Under the pieces are notes generated by a model. The model saw nothing but the letters and a program-made list of their open reading frames with translations. It was not told the origin of the DNA and made no database searches. Made by a program: the position numbers and the translations under genes. Of a stretch of DNA of 64,000 bases, positions 22,701 to 33,009 are shown in pieces (position 1 is the stretch's first letter; each line of letters starts with the position of its first letter). The stretch comes from Artemia franciscana (Eukaryota > Arthropoda > Branchiopoda > Anostraca > Artemiidae): contig NC_088868.1 in the NCBI RefSeq assembly GCF_032884065.1, positions 40,489,140 through 40,553,139 of the forward strand, in the 5' to 3' direction.

Positions 22701-24388
22701 AACAATACATGTCCATTATCATCATCTAGAAATTGATCTAGTCCAGTTATTATATTTGAGCTTTCAAATGAACCATACGAAAGAGTTTGTTTATTATACA
22801 TTATAGTCATGCTAGCTACTGTTACGGACGTTTGAATATTGTATTCCAATTCTTTGAAGTAACTTACGGCTTTTTCCCCATCAATCCATCCAGAAGGACG
22901 ACCCCCTTTTTTAAGTAGGCCTTTTTCTAGATTTTGTCGATATTGTTTAAATGAATTACCAAGTATTTTGTTAAAAGGAGTACCTTTAAATATTTCTTGC
23001 TGAATTCGACGACTAAGCTCCAACTCTAATAAATCTGCTTTAGGTTGATTAATTACAAAAACTAACCGATTTAAAAAGTTTTTCATTTCCTCTTCTTGTT
23101 CTAGCTTTGTTAAACGATGTTGATCATTATTTTGACTTTCAAACTCCAAAATTGTTTGCAATAGCCTCGTTTTTAATTCATCACTTATCACATCTAGCTG
23201 TTTATAGTTTTTACTGTTATTTTTTTTAGGTCCTTCTGACGACAAGTCAAAAATATCTAAAATACCCAAAGGTGTTTCGTTTTTGAATGTGAAGTTTGCT
23301 TTTTCTAACTGTTCATTGTCGAAATTAGCACTAGTAAACAAGACTATATATTGTACCTCAGTTCCTTCGAAATATTTTTTCTTATTAGCATCTTCATTAT
23401 CCCTTTTCCTTCTCTTCGTCTGAGGCCTTAGGCTTTGTCTGATGCTACTCTTTTCGTCGGTAAATATTCTAATATCCTGTTTAAGGTCGAGGTAAGAAAA
23501 GAAGTATTTTTGTAAACTAAACTCACCCTTAGGGTCAATTAAATCAAAATTATTAATATTTTTCGTTCCTCCTTTGTGTTTAACCTGAATTGGAATAATA
23601 TATCTCTGGTCATTTTCCTTATAGCTAAAAACTACGTCATCAAATTTTTGATTGTTTGTATCCCTTGTTTTAATTTCTCTACCAATTCTAAATTCACTTT
23701 TCCGAAACTTTGTACGTCCTGCTCTTTCTACCATGCAGAATACCATATCTTCATATTTGTCTGCCATTTCACCTCTTATAGTTTGAGCAGTTTTTTGTGC
23801 AAAATCACTACGATCTTTTAGTATCTTTTTAATGTCTTCATAAATATTCCTGTTACACAATCTTTTGTTTTTCAATTTTTTTTCTAAAAGATCAATTGCA
23901 GTTTCACCTTTGTCGTTTTTGATGTCAGTTCGTAGGTCAGGATAACCTAGAAGATACTCAACAACGCTTTTATAGCCGTTTAAAGTAGCTATATGCAACG
24001 GAGTATTTTTGTTGTCACTATTAATTGCACTTTTTGCATTGATGTCTGCCCCTTGTTCAATTGTTTTTATCACTTTTTTCAGTCTATTATCTTCAGAATC
24101 TCGGTACTTTGGCGATAAAACCTCAAATAACTCTTTGTTTTTATCGGAAATTTGTTTGACATCGTGTCTGAAATCTAAACTTTGATTTTGTATCTGGAAT
24201 TCTTTCTGAGTTGATAAGGATGAAATATTTTTACTACTGTGTCCTGCAGCAAATGGATCAGAGCTTACATGGGGAGCAGTCTTACGTTTTTTCACCCTGC
24301 CATTTGAATAGTTCCAAGGTCTCTGCAAAAAATAGTGAATTCTTAAAATATTTTGATTTACAAAAAGCATTACATTGATGCAACACAA
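19727..24388 (-). CDS. Nuclease-like / NACHT / ankyrin protein (NLR- or STAND-like), first open half
   Basis: The frame has 1553 codons. The first 22 residues may be intron, because a good splice acceptor ends just before R23. Residues 127-158 form one ankyrin repeat (NTPLHIATLNGYKSVVEYLL). About 205-335 looks like a PD-(D/E)xK nuclease fold: E residues near 215, FDDVVF with D250/D251, then PIQVKHK with Q268 and K270, the QxK variant seen in Mrr and Cap4-type nucleases, followed by FSLQKYF. A NACHT NTPase follows, with Walker A AGMGKTT (858-864, K862), Walker B VILIDGFDE (DGFDE 950-954) and a sensor-like LLVTTRP. The helical part ends FTHATFVEYFA (1205-1215). From about 1266 ankyrin repeats begin and continue across the stop codon into the next frame. 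STAND proteins of this type usually oligomerise on ligand binding to activate an effector domain; the nuclease role is inferred. Arthropod genomes carry uncharacterised relatives with this N-terminal arrangement. Confidence 0.88.
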   Translation of the reverse strand: MCCINVMLFVNQNILRIHYFLQRPWNYSNGRVKKRKTAPHVSSDPFAAGHSSKNISSLSTQKEFQIQNQSLDFRHDVKQISDKNKELFEVLSPKYRDSEDNRLKKVIKTIEQGADINAKSAINSDNKNTPLHIATLNGYKSVVEYLLGYPDLRTDIKNDKGETAIDLLEKKLKNKRLCNRNIYEDIKKILKDRSDFAQKTAQTIRGEMADKYEDMVFCMVERAGRTKFRKSEFRIGREIKTRDTNNQKFDDVVFSYKENDQRYIIPIQVKHKGGTKNINNFDLIDPKGEFSLQKYFFSYLDLKQDIRIFTDEKSSIRQSLRPQTKRRKRDNEDANKKKYFEGTEVQYIVLFTSANFDNEQLEKANFTFKNETPLGILDIFDLSSEGPKKNNSKNYKQLDVISDELKTRLLQTILEFESQNNDQHRLTKLEQEEEMKNFLNRLVFVINQPKADLLELELSRRIQQEIFKGTPFNKILGNSFKQYRQNLEKGLLKKGGRPSGWIDGEKAVSYFKELEYNIQTSVTVASMTIMYNKQTLSYGSFESSNIITGLDQFLDDDNGHVLFLQTSEPLFSSIKLLQYLQTRNDYSLEKGNRISVALEEVLRSEQYKEALVNAFKGSATNLLTIECDDKAYSQEGLFSLYDSLLSSITQLGSKKKIILVNQKEKTNVLADIFQCNNALNNYEVDDEINLHDFKPCAEPLEKKLILLQGKVERKSLDQFIHPFPRDIIDIHTFANLVRGKDINVGSQLKDLGETKDYYIDRKFHQVEINAEIENDTSIQDKLVYTKESFDLFCETKPNANIHWLKSKPGKLIWQKSQGSVSLLRKYVKSGGSFIDHYSESEFLDHIKENKVIIISDTAGMGKTTVLTSLSEKIKDKYPSKWMIRIDLIKHSDQLNILNNQVKSSQFNGDQAMDFLLNRLLKLDDGLEKKLLENNLRFGSVDGVQVVILIDGFDEIAPDYKDIVFNFLAELKKTKLERLLVTTRPNMKTDLESAFGVLAYDLKPFSGDSDQLDFLVKFWKQKLKQEKVSQVDDQHLDIYGHELITKFSASTSSKETEFTSIPLHAWMVANVFYENKERNQTKQWQGCKEFLNATNILNKKPALPSQLNIVDLYERFVETIFYDIHFKKKQEIDFTKPGNKRLLEQEYQKFKKQKQELALYTLLNNEDFKKVSSTNQKEINGWIKDIRSGGENQGIIDQIISDKPHFTHATFVEYFASFAFAEKMVDDISGIVEIINKILPHTSRIFINSIIKQIEITKRREILALLNGKPLINFATQDGFLNVVEALLTSSHGEWPQPDKEGKTPLHYAVQYNQSNIVGYLLTYHNDILEEHILEHGTFKKEEYKSSKLVHFVNKKDIHGKTALYYAIENNGLEIACDLLLKGADSTNFNVKPLVSYVIEHVRGAYAAQDHKLRSIEEKLLLQDPSPASELNLNYELPRLLSYFFWNGRLEVIKAILNTIEDPKKKKYLLNKADNGHTPLDRVNLNGELSDDDRLKITKYLVDNGAIKTNFFVGVVKKTACHYTKILAAAARDGHIKTFQHFESEDKDNLNNHL
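24312..24335 (-). other. Probable 3' splice site of the main coding exon
   Basis: On the minus strand the sequence reads CTATTTTTTGCAG then AGACCTTGG, a pyrimidine-rich tract plus CAG, placing the exon start at 24322 (codon for R23). The paralogue fragment near 26045 has an aligned TTTTTTTAAAG at the same position. This makes the upstream ATG at 24388 doubtful; the true start would be in an upstream exon that I cannot identify. Confidence 0.6.
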
Positions 24389-25759
24389 CGCTAATCCTTA
24401 CTACAAAAAGGACAAATATTTTGAAAAAAGTAAGTATAGAAAAATACAGTTGTTTCTGTATCTGGATTGCCATATCAATTTCCTTATCTGGAACACACAA
24501 GCATAAACTTACTCCAAAATTAATTAATAAGCCTCTAGAATATTGGTCAAATCAAAAACATTACAAAGAACAACGGTCCTTCTAAATGCCTCAAACATAA
24601 TTTAGATCTGGTAGTTATAGTAGCAAACATTCCAAAAAAAATCATTGTTTGATTTTTATCACTATATTCTCTTTTCCAATAAAATTTTAAAAACTTAGAG
24701 ATGACAAATTGGAAAAAAAAACAAGAATAATTTTTTATAAAATTTAAGAAAGTATAAAAATTGTAAAATTGTAATTAAATATGACATTATCTTGCCTGCC
24801 TCAATGACAAATCATTGGTCAAAACTCTTAGAGCCTTATTTGGTAAGACAAGCAGCAGTTTTATCCCTCTGACTGGATTGACCGTGATTTAAGAATGTAT
24901 TTTTTTTTGCTTAAAAAATATGTTTTTTATTATTTTTGTAAATGGTTAAGTACATTATTCTAAACAATAATTTATCAAATTTCTTTTAATTAGCATTATA
25001 TTTGACTTCAACGACTTTTTTTCGGTAAATTATAAAATATTTATTTGAAAATACAATTTATTTTAAAAAGAGTGTGATCTATTGAATTTAAAATTTTCAG
25101 GCATTGACCAAAACTAGTATATTTTATCCAAAAATATTAGATTCTTCCATCGTACTTTATAATTCCTACCAGTATTCTGTAACACAAATGAAATGTTTAT
25201 AATTCAGAAAAACAAAACACACAGCTTTTCACGCCAATATATTCAGAAATATAGCCAGACACTGAGAAATAATATCAGTTTATAACTAAAAGTATAAAAA
25301 TGCCTTGTAGATTAGGTAACGCTTGAACGGTGGAATAGATCTTAGATCGTAAATAGATACTATCTATTTACATAAAATATAAAAAGTTATGAACATTTTA
25401 CGTAAATAGATACGTAAAATTATACGATCGTAAATAAATCGTATAATTTATAATCCTTGCCCTAGGGTCTGTGGGCGCATGTGGCTGGGGCAAGGCTATT
25501 GGACCTTGTGACTATTTTGAATAAAATGACTTTTTAATATTTTTGTGAGTGAACAATGTAGTGAACACAAATAATTAACACGTCCAAATCGCAGGATGCG
25601 TTGAATTAAACCCATAGCTACTGCATTCGTAAATCGTGGGTATACGCTGAAAGAGGGCTATATTTGGAAAACAAATACGTTGTCACAGGGTTAAAAGTTA
25701 GAGACGTTATCATTAAAGGCACAAAGCAATAAATATGGATCAATAAAATAAAAATACAA
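24389..25759. other. Presumed intron or upstream region of the ankyrin-NACHT gene
   Basis: AT-rich, with no recognisable coding block. Around 25345-25450 there are closely spaced palindromes, such as AAATAGATACTATCTATTT and ATTATACGA with its inverse TCGTATAAT. Confidence 0.45.
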
Positions 25760-26050
25760 CATTCTAATTACCTTTTTAGAATTCAATTTACGTAGGGCTC
25801 CGAGATAACGCTTTGGTTTCCTCAAAAAGGGCTTTCTAAGAACTCCAACAGAACGCTTTGATTTCCTCGGAGACTTCTTTGACATCGTATCTAGTTTCTA
25901 CCCTCGGTTCTTGTATCTGACATTTTTGCTATGTTCATTGGGTTGGACTGTTTGGATTAATGTGTCCTGTATCAATTGGAGTCAATCTTCAATAGGAAGC
26001 AATATGACGTTTGTCAAGCATCCCATTTGGGCATTGCCAAAGTATCTTTA
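25760..26050 (-). pseudogene. Decayed paralogue of the 5' end of the ankyrin-NACHT gene
   Basis: The minus strand aligns with 24322-24080 of the main gene. The splice acceptor (TTTTTTTAAAG before 26045) is followed by LWQCPNGMLDKRHIA against PWNYSNGRVKKRKTA. Next come CAGGACACA, CAGATACAA, CGATGTCAAA(G/C)AA, TCCGA and AACAAAG/ATCAAAG blocks in the same order. Stops in the frame and a small internal duplication (GAGGAAATCAAAGCG and GAGGAAACCAAAGCG) show it is non-functional. Homology fades near a GTAATT at about 25770. The 64-codon frame at 25691-25885 lies within this relic and is not an independent gene. Confidence 0.75.
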
Positions 26051-26244
26051 AAAAAATAATTAGTTATGAAAATATTTTAATGTACAAAGAGTACTAGCCT
26101 GTATAATGGTACAAGGCATCACAAATCATTGGCTAGAAGAAGTAAAGTAGAAAGACAACGGTCAATTCGTGGAAAATAGATAGAGGACACACTGACACAT
26201 TGATTTTTATTCTCATATTAAATAAATAAATATAAGTTTTGTTT

Positions 26245-27858
26245 TAAACTGCAAATAAGGAGTGACATTAACACTAAAAACGATCAGCCGCATATGAAAG
26301 TGATTTTCCCCATCATAACGCCCCGCTCTTTACGCTAAAGTTTGACTCTTTGTCACAACTCTACTTAAAAAAAAAAATAAATAAAAAACTTTAGCGTAAA
26401 CAGCGAGGCATTGCGGAGGGGACAATCCTTTTCATATACAGAATAATTTTGTTTGTTTTAAGTTTTAATGTTGCTCCTTATTTCCAGCTAAAAAAAAAAT
26501 ACTTTTTTCAAATTTAATTTCTGAACTTTTTTAAACTAATAAATGTTTCGATTTTGGCTCACTGAACATGAATAGTTAACACTAAATTTGCATATTAATT
26601 TTATTTTGCGAAATGTCTCTCATAGTTTTGATAGGTTGATTTGATAACAAAAATGGGAGGGGGAGGAGGCCTAGTTGCCCTCCAAATTTTGGTTACTTAA
26701 AAATGCAACTAGATTTTTTTACGAACGGTTTTGTCAGTAATAAATATACCTACCTTACGAATTAATTTACGTAACGAACTTCTATATTTGTGTATTTTCA
26801 TAAAGAATATATCGTCAATACCTCACTCTTTACTCTATAGCTTAAATTTTATCCCAAATCTTTAAGAATGACGCTTGAATCACAAGGCCGTAGAATAAAT
26901 AGTTTAAATTACTAAAAATACTTCAGCGTAAAGAGCAAGGTATTGTGACGGAGACGAATCCCCTTATATATGTAATATTTTGTGTCTGTTTTAGGTTCTA
27001 ATGCTACTCATTACTTCCAGGTGATATTTTTTTTTATCTATTTTGTCATTGTTTTTTTTTTATTTTGCTAGAAAATCCTACGCCCCCTTCATGGAAATTC
27101 TCTTCCCCCATGATAAATTCCTCCAAGGAAAGATCCTCCCGTGCAATCCCCTTTCTCCAACCACTACTATATGTAAACAATGGTCAAAGTTTTTAACTTG
27201 CATCCCCTCCCCCGGGGACTGGGGGAGGGGGGGGGGTAAGTCGTCCCAAAAGACATAGTTATTAGGTTTTGGACTAAGTTGAACAGAATGGTTGTCTCAT
27301 AATTTTGATCCGGTGACTTTGGGGGGGAAATGTACGTGGGAGAGGGCCTAGGTGCCCTACAATTTTTCTAGTCACATAAAAGAGACACTAAAACTTTTAA
27401 TTTCTATTAGAATGAGCCCTCTCACAACATTCTAGGATCACGATCACCTAGGTTGCCTAGGTCGATACGATCACCTCTGTTGAAAAAAATAATAAAAAAA
27501 AAACCGCATCTGTGATCTGTCCTCTGGCAAAAAATACAAAATTCCACATTTTTGTAGATAGGAGCTTGAAACTACTACAGTAGGGTTTTCTGATACGCTG
27601 AATCCGGTGATGTGATATCCGTTAAGATTCTATGAATTTTACGGGATATTTTCCCCTATTTTCTAAAATAAGGCAAATTTTCTCAGGCTCATACTTTTGA
27701 TGGGTATAACTAAAGTTGATGAAACTTAAATATTTAAAATCAGCATTAAAATACGATTATTTTGATGTAACTCTTGGTATTAAAATCCGTTTTTTAGAGT
27801 TTCGATACTATTGAGCCGGGTCGCTCCTTACTTACAGCTACCACGAATTGTTTGATAT
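26245..27858. mobile_element. Foldback (FB) repeat family copy
   Basis: Inverted arms lie at about 26247-26343 and 26387-26492 around a short loop, again with CTTTAGCGTAAA at the inner ends. The usual interior blocks follow: the CTTACGAATTAATTTACGTAACG region at 26753-26777, GTCGATACGATCACC near 27460, and TCCACATTTTTGTAGATAGG at 27543. The copy ends near GTTTGATA at 27850-27858, where the terminal hairpin has lost its left stem. No transposase is present. Confidence 0.75.
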
Positions 27859-28740
27859 AGGAAAATAAAATGTGCAGGTTACGCAATAACTCATGTTCTT
27901 GTTTCTGGAGCAAGTCGAATTTTTATTGTTGCTTTTATAAAAAGAATTAGAACTAGTTTAGTTTTCTACTTTTGATAAAAAGCTCATGCGAGCTCGTATG
28001 GTTATTATTATTTTTTTTTTTGTATGGTTATAAAGGCACTTTTAATGTTTGGCTCATGAAAATTTGTTTCGGGAAATTATTTAATAATGAATACAGAACG
28101 CCAAATGAAAAAAGGTAAAGGTGGCATATGCCTGCCCTAAGTATTTAATAGTATGGTTTTTCTTCAAAAGATCGCCAAGGCCAAGTGACAAACTCATAGT
28201 TGAACCCAGCACTTTTCTAAAAGCCCTGGGTGTTGTACACTTCAGTTACACGTAATTTCGGATAGATTTTGACTTTTTAAGGTCCAGTTTATTATGCTAA
28301 AATTTCAATATAAGTTGTTTATTGAAATATTATTCATATTTTTGTTAACAAAGTGGTTTGATAGCGGGTTTGTTAATTTTAATTAATAAATAGTTTTGAT
28401 ATCAGCGGGCCAAATAAAGTCAAAACTAAAATCACAGGCAGCGCATTAGTGCTGCCAAAGTATAGATAGAAGATAAGTCAAAGTATAATCGCTGATTGCG
28501 TAACAATGGCTGCAATTTTGATGGACGTTTTGCTTAAAATCTGTTTTTCACTGGCTAGTTTATCACTCTGCTTATTTACGTTTTTGCTCAAGTTACACTC
28601 AGAACAGCGATGTCGAACATTTACGACAAAAAGCAATAGAACATCGATCTTTGATTAGAAGGACTACGAAATTTCACCTTGGAATCAGCCTAGACATAAT
28701 TTAGAAAATAAAATGGACAGGCATAAGCTAGAAGTCTTGA
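27859..28740. other. Unassigned region
   Basis: No gene or repeat recognised between the FB copy and the LINE relic. Confidence 0.4.
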
Positions 28741-28756
28741 ACTTTGATAATTATAC

Positions 28757-29790
28757 TTAGGTCCTCCCACGCCTGAGGGCGCATAAGGCAGCAACAGTGG
28801 TTCGCCACGACGACCTGTCCTGAGCCTTCGACCAAAGCTCCTCCATCGAAGACCTCGCCAGCTTCGCCTCCTTCTCCAACATCCTGCCAACTGTCATTTT
28901 GGGTCTCCCTGACTTGCGGAGGCCGGGGGGTATCCAACACCATATGTCATGAGGTAGCCTTCCATCACCCATTCGCACCATGTGCCCCCAATACATCCAT
29001 CGTCGCTTTCTGATGGTATCAAGGATGGGGGTATGATTTGTTATGGTATAAATCTCATCATTTCTTATTCTCTCAGTCCAATGTAAATTCAAAATATATC
29101 TTAAGCAGTTATTATCGAATGCCCATAGTCGTTTTCCTAGTTGCGCGGTGATACTCCAAGTTTCACAACCATATGTAAGGACGGAGAGGACATTGCTATT
29201 ATAAATTCTGAGTTTTAGCTTCTGGGAATATTTACTATTTCTCCAAACATTTCTGAGACAATTGAAGGTAGAGCCAGCCAATGCTATTCGGCACAAAATT
29301 TCTCTTTCAGGATTGGCATCTTGCGTAAGAATACTGCCTAGATATTTGAACTCTCTCACTACTTCAATTTCCTCATTGTTGACCAAAAGTCCCTCAGCTA
29401 AGTCAGGAATGACTGCATTTGACATTGATTTAGTCTTGTTAGCGTTTATGGAGAGTCCAACAACATTTGCCACACGCTCAAGTTCATTTATATTGTAATG
29501 TAGATCTTCTGATTCGTGAGCGAAGAGTGCAATATCGTCCGCAAAAACACCATCATAGAGGGTTCTTAGTGGGTTTAATTGTAGACCCTCACTGAAGCTA
29601 CATCCACGAAGCACAAAATCTATGACTATGGCAAATAACAGTGGCGATAGAATGCAGCCCTGCCTTACACCCGACTGAACGGTAAACCAGTCCGTTAGGC
29701 CACCCTCGGTTTGTACTGCACACTTAATATCGAGGTAAAGCGCTTTAATTATATTTACAATTTTAATCGGGATTTTTTTACTGTCAAGTA
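28757..29790 (-). pseudogene. LINE reverse transcriptase fragment (second half of RT to C-terminus)
   Basis: The minus-strand frame is open over about 340 codons with no internal ATG needed at its start. From about 29790 it reads KIVNIIKALY, TVQSGVRQGCILSPLLFAIV, the catalytic FADDIALF, the thumb LSINANKTKSM, FKYLGSIL, then YGCETWSIT, RWMYWGHMVRM, GRLPH and a C-terminal ALCALRRGRT before the stop at 28757. This is a complete 3' half of an endonuclease-type LINE, from a different family than the 1-1507 copy. The upstream fingers and the endonuclease are missing, so it is 5'-truncated, as is usual for such insertions. There are no frameshifts within the retained part, so it is comparatively recent. 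Confidence 0.9.
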
Positions 29791-29799
29791 AAAGGTGAA

Positions 29800-30943
29800 C
29801 GTTTGAAGATACTTTTCATCATCAAAAGTATTCGGTACAAGACAAATAGAGGATTAGCCCTTGACTTGTACGGAGAGTTAATGGTAGCTAGCTGATTTGC
29901 TTACATGTTAATTTTAAATTTGCCTGTTGTATAAAATGACTTAAGTTTCTGCTCATAAAGGAAAATAGGACCTAACATAATTAGCCTAATAAAAGTTTGA
30001 GTTTACAAATATATTGACTTTGCAATCAATTAAATTTTCAAGCATTAGCTGAAATTTTCCTTATTATAAATATATTCATCAGCTTTAGGGCTTCAGTTTC
30101 TGAGCTAACATAAATTAAACTTGATTCTATCACTGTTTAGAATATTACTCCTGGCCTTCAGTTGAATTATTAAGGTAAAAATTGAGAATAGGCTGGTTGG
30201 AATACTAGACGATGCCCTTTTTAATACCTATGAGATTAGTTGTGCTTGCTGAATAAACCTATCTCCTTGAACTCTGAGAAAAGCTTTTGAGGTTTTTTCT
30301 TCTGAATAATACCTCTTTTGGAATTTCATTTGAAAAAAAAAACAATTATTTAACCTCCCTTTTGACTGCAATTTAAAAAACCCTCGTTACTTTATCCGTC
30401 CATGCTTATTTCCTGTTTTTACTGAAGAACGCTGAACAGCCTCATAAGCGTCTACCATGCAGTAAAACTTGAACTGCAACGCTGTCAGCTCAACTGCTTG
30501 ACTGAAGGTTGATCAGAAACGCAGCTATAATGTTTGTAATTTTTCCCCACATTTAAATACCCACCTTATTTTTAATTTGGAAATGTTCTAAAAATAAGGT
30601 TATAAATGTTAACTTACTCGTTCGGCAAAATTGTAAAAGGAATATCTAGAGAAATCTTAACAATTCTTGGTATCATAGTGACAGAAACCTTAAATTAATT
30701 AAAAATTACCAAAGCTGCCAATTGGAAAGGAAAAACTGACTCATAGAGATTAAAAATTACCTTCCCCTTTATAATTTTGTATACAAAAACGAATTCTATA
30801 AAAAAAAAAATACACAAAAGATTTCTTGGGTAAATCAGGGTAGGTGGTTATACACTTTTTGGACAGGTATTACACTGAATGTTGTTTTGTGTCTAAAATT
30901 CCCTGAGCGGAGCTCGGTCTGTTAGTGCTGCAAGATATCTAAG

Positions 30944-30991
<48 letters not shown>

Positions 30992-31609
30992 TGAAACCCA
31001 TCACACGTGCAAACAAAATATCTAAATTGTGAGAAAAATATACATATTTTGGTTAAATTAACTTTATACTTCTTGCAGCAGACATTTCATACGTATGCTG
31101 ATGTAGAGATAAATATTGCACAGATTGTACTGGCGTTGCGTGAAAAGCGACTATTAACAGTAATAATGTTCAGTGCATTTATGTAAATTCTCTCTTTGGA
31201 GCCGGTTAAAAGAAATATTTGAAAAGTAAGAACAGCAAGAAGGTGTTATAGATGAAGGCAGTTCTAAATTCATGGGCTAGCGTTTGAATCTGAAACATAA
31301 GGAATAGGACGTTATGAACGCTTATTTGGCATTTAAATTGCATATAAAATAAAATTGAAGCTATATTGGAACTTCAATTAAATACTAGAAATAAAAATTA
31401 GAACCATTAATTGATTCGTGTAGCAGATCCCCCTCTACTACAGCCAAACTACAATAACTCTACCTATGTAGTTATAGTACGAATATTATTATAAAACGCT
31501 AAGTCTTATTTTCATTTTCAATGATTTTTTTCCATTCAGGAAATTTAATTACATTCTCTGTATATTTCCCTTCTTATTCTTCAATGATTCTATTTCTATC
31601 TTATTTGTA
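29800..31609. other. Unassigned region with a long poly-A tract
   Basis: An uninterrupted A-run of 44 lies at 30944-30987, preceded by GAGCGGAGCTCGGTCTG. That would fit the 3' tail of a short retroposed element (SINE-like), but I see no tRNA-like boxes and call no element. The rest shows no coding signature. Confidence 0.45.
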
Positions 31610-31985
31610 GATATAAAGGTTGTGAAGTTTTAAAATAAGAAAATCTAATGTTAGACTGACAGATTTTAACACCATAAATATCAGGGAAACAAATTTGACC
31701 ATTGCAAATGTGGCAAAACAGAAAGCATTGAACATATTTGCAATTTTGCCATCAACTAGATTCACCTATTTACTTGAGGAAAAAGTCTTAAATGCATTAT
31801 ATTTAGAAAAATATTGTTGTGAAACATATCTATATATATAAAATTGTTGTTTGTCTGTGGCTCTGTCGAGTGACGTCATGTCATCATGTCGTCGTGAAGT
31901 TAGTTGTCGTCATGTTTCTTATGACGATGACGTCATTAAAAGTATTTAAGAAAATCGTTCAAAGACAAATTTTTAATAACCTACA

Positions 31986-32304
31986 ATGGCAACAGCCGAT
32001 GAAGCTGCTCAAAGATTCTATGCCAAAAAACTTGCGGCTGATAGAGGAAAGTAAGAAAAGAAAGCGTGCCGAGGAATCACAAGAACAGAAAGAAAACAGG
32101 CTTGTGGCTAAAGAACGCAAAACCGCGCAGTTAGATGAAAATCCACCTGGACAGCGAGAGTCAAAACATATCAAAACTGAATATGATAGCAATGATGATT
32201 GGGTTCGGGATTTTGACTTGGATAAGGTCATCAATGCCTTCCAGGTTTTAGTTAAAAAAACAAATGTTCGGCGATATGTATTTCATAGTGACGCTGAAAA
32301 ATAA
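31986..32304 (+). pseudogene. Helitron protein N-terminal remnant, copy 1
   Basis: Translation from the ATG at 31986 gives MATADEAAQRFYAKKLAADR, then a frameshift into KKRKRAEESQEQKENRLVAK and DWVRDFDLDKVINAFQVLV. Charged EEAxxR/EQxxxRLA repeats of this kind precede the Helitron replication protein. A second MATPEEAAQNE start follows at about 32619. The longer frame starting at 31819 reads through the element's 5' end and is not a real start. Confidence 0.6.
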
Positions 32305-32368
32305 AGAAGAAAAAGAAAACTGAAAAAAGAAAAAAGGTAAAAACTAAAAAAAACTAAAAAGAAAAAAC

Positions 32369-32525
32369 ACTCAAAGAGAAATTACAGACCGGGACACAAA
32401 TGACGACCGGGACAGAGGGAATATAAATGACGACCGGGACACTCAAAGAGAAAGTACAGACTGGGATACCGGGACACAAATGACGACCGGGACACAGGGA
32501 ATATAAATGACGACCAGGACACAGG
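32369..32525. repeat. CCGGGACAC minisatellite, Helitron copy 1 (first block)
   Basis: Units built from GACGACCGGGACAC, AGGGAATATAAAT and CTCAAAGAGAAATTACAGAC recur with variation. A second block lies at 33010-33266. Confidence 0.9.
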
Positions 32526-32739
32526 TATTTATGAATATCGTTCAAAGACAAATTTCTAACTGTAAGAAGATCGTTGAAAGAGAAATTTCTAATTGTAAAA
32601 TTACTGAAGAACCTACAATGGCAACACCCGAGGAAGCTGCTCAAAACGAATGTATTCAAGCCGAAGTAGCTGAGTTGGTAAAGAATTATGTTTCAGGTTC
32701 TAGGTCCGAGAGGCTCCAGGTTTGGACCTTGGCTTTAGC

Positions 32740-33009
32740 ATTAATACAAAAGAAGAAAAAAACTAAAAAAGGTAAAAACTACAAAAAAAACTAAAAAGAA
32801 AATACTAAAAAAACTAAAAAAGCTAAAAAACTAAAAAAAAGTAAAAAACTAAAAACTAAAAAAGAAAAAAAACAAAAAAACTAAAAAAAGGTAAAAACTA
32901 AAAAAAAAACTAAAACTCATAAAAAAGCTAAAAAAAAACTAAAACCTGAAAAAGAAAAAAAAACTAAAAAAAGGAAAAAACTTAAAAATAAAGGAGAAAA
33001 AGAAAACTA
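32740..33009. repeat. AAACTAAAA low-complexity tract, copy 1
   Basis: A-rich stretch of irregular AAACTAAAA, AAGGTAAAA and AAGAAAA units between the two minisatellite blocks. Confidence 0.95.

Noticed and set aside
17303-24388. Possibility that the ankyrin gene is bacterial (endosymbiont) contamination or a recent transfer
   Set aside because: It is flanked by eukaryotic mobile elements, has a plausible splice acceptor and a nearby dead paralogue, and its NACHT/nuclease arrangement fits arthropod relatives. Architecture shared with Wolbachia-type ankyrin and nuclease proteins alone does not prove transfer.
30900-30990. SINE ending in a 44-base poly-A run
   Set aside because: No tRNA- or 7SL-like promoter boxes or target duplication could be recognised upstream.
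31959-32234. Minus-strand serine/cysteine-rich frame, also at 45617-45892
   Set aside because: Antisense of the Helitron N-terminal remnant.
32354-32659. Minus-strand frames with repeated LCPGRHL motifs, also at 46013-46318
   Set aside because: They come from the CCGGGACAC minisatellite, not from a gene.
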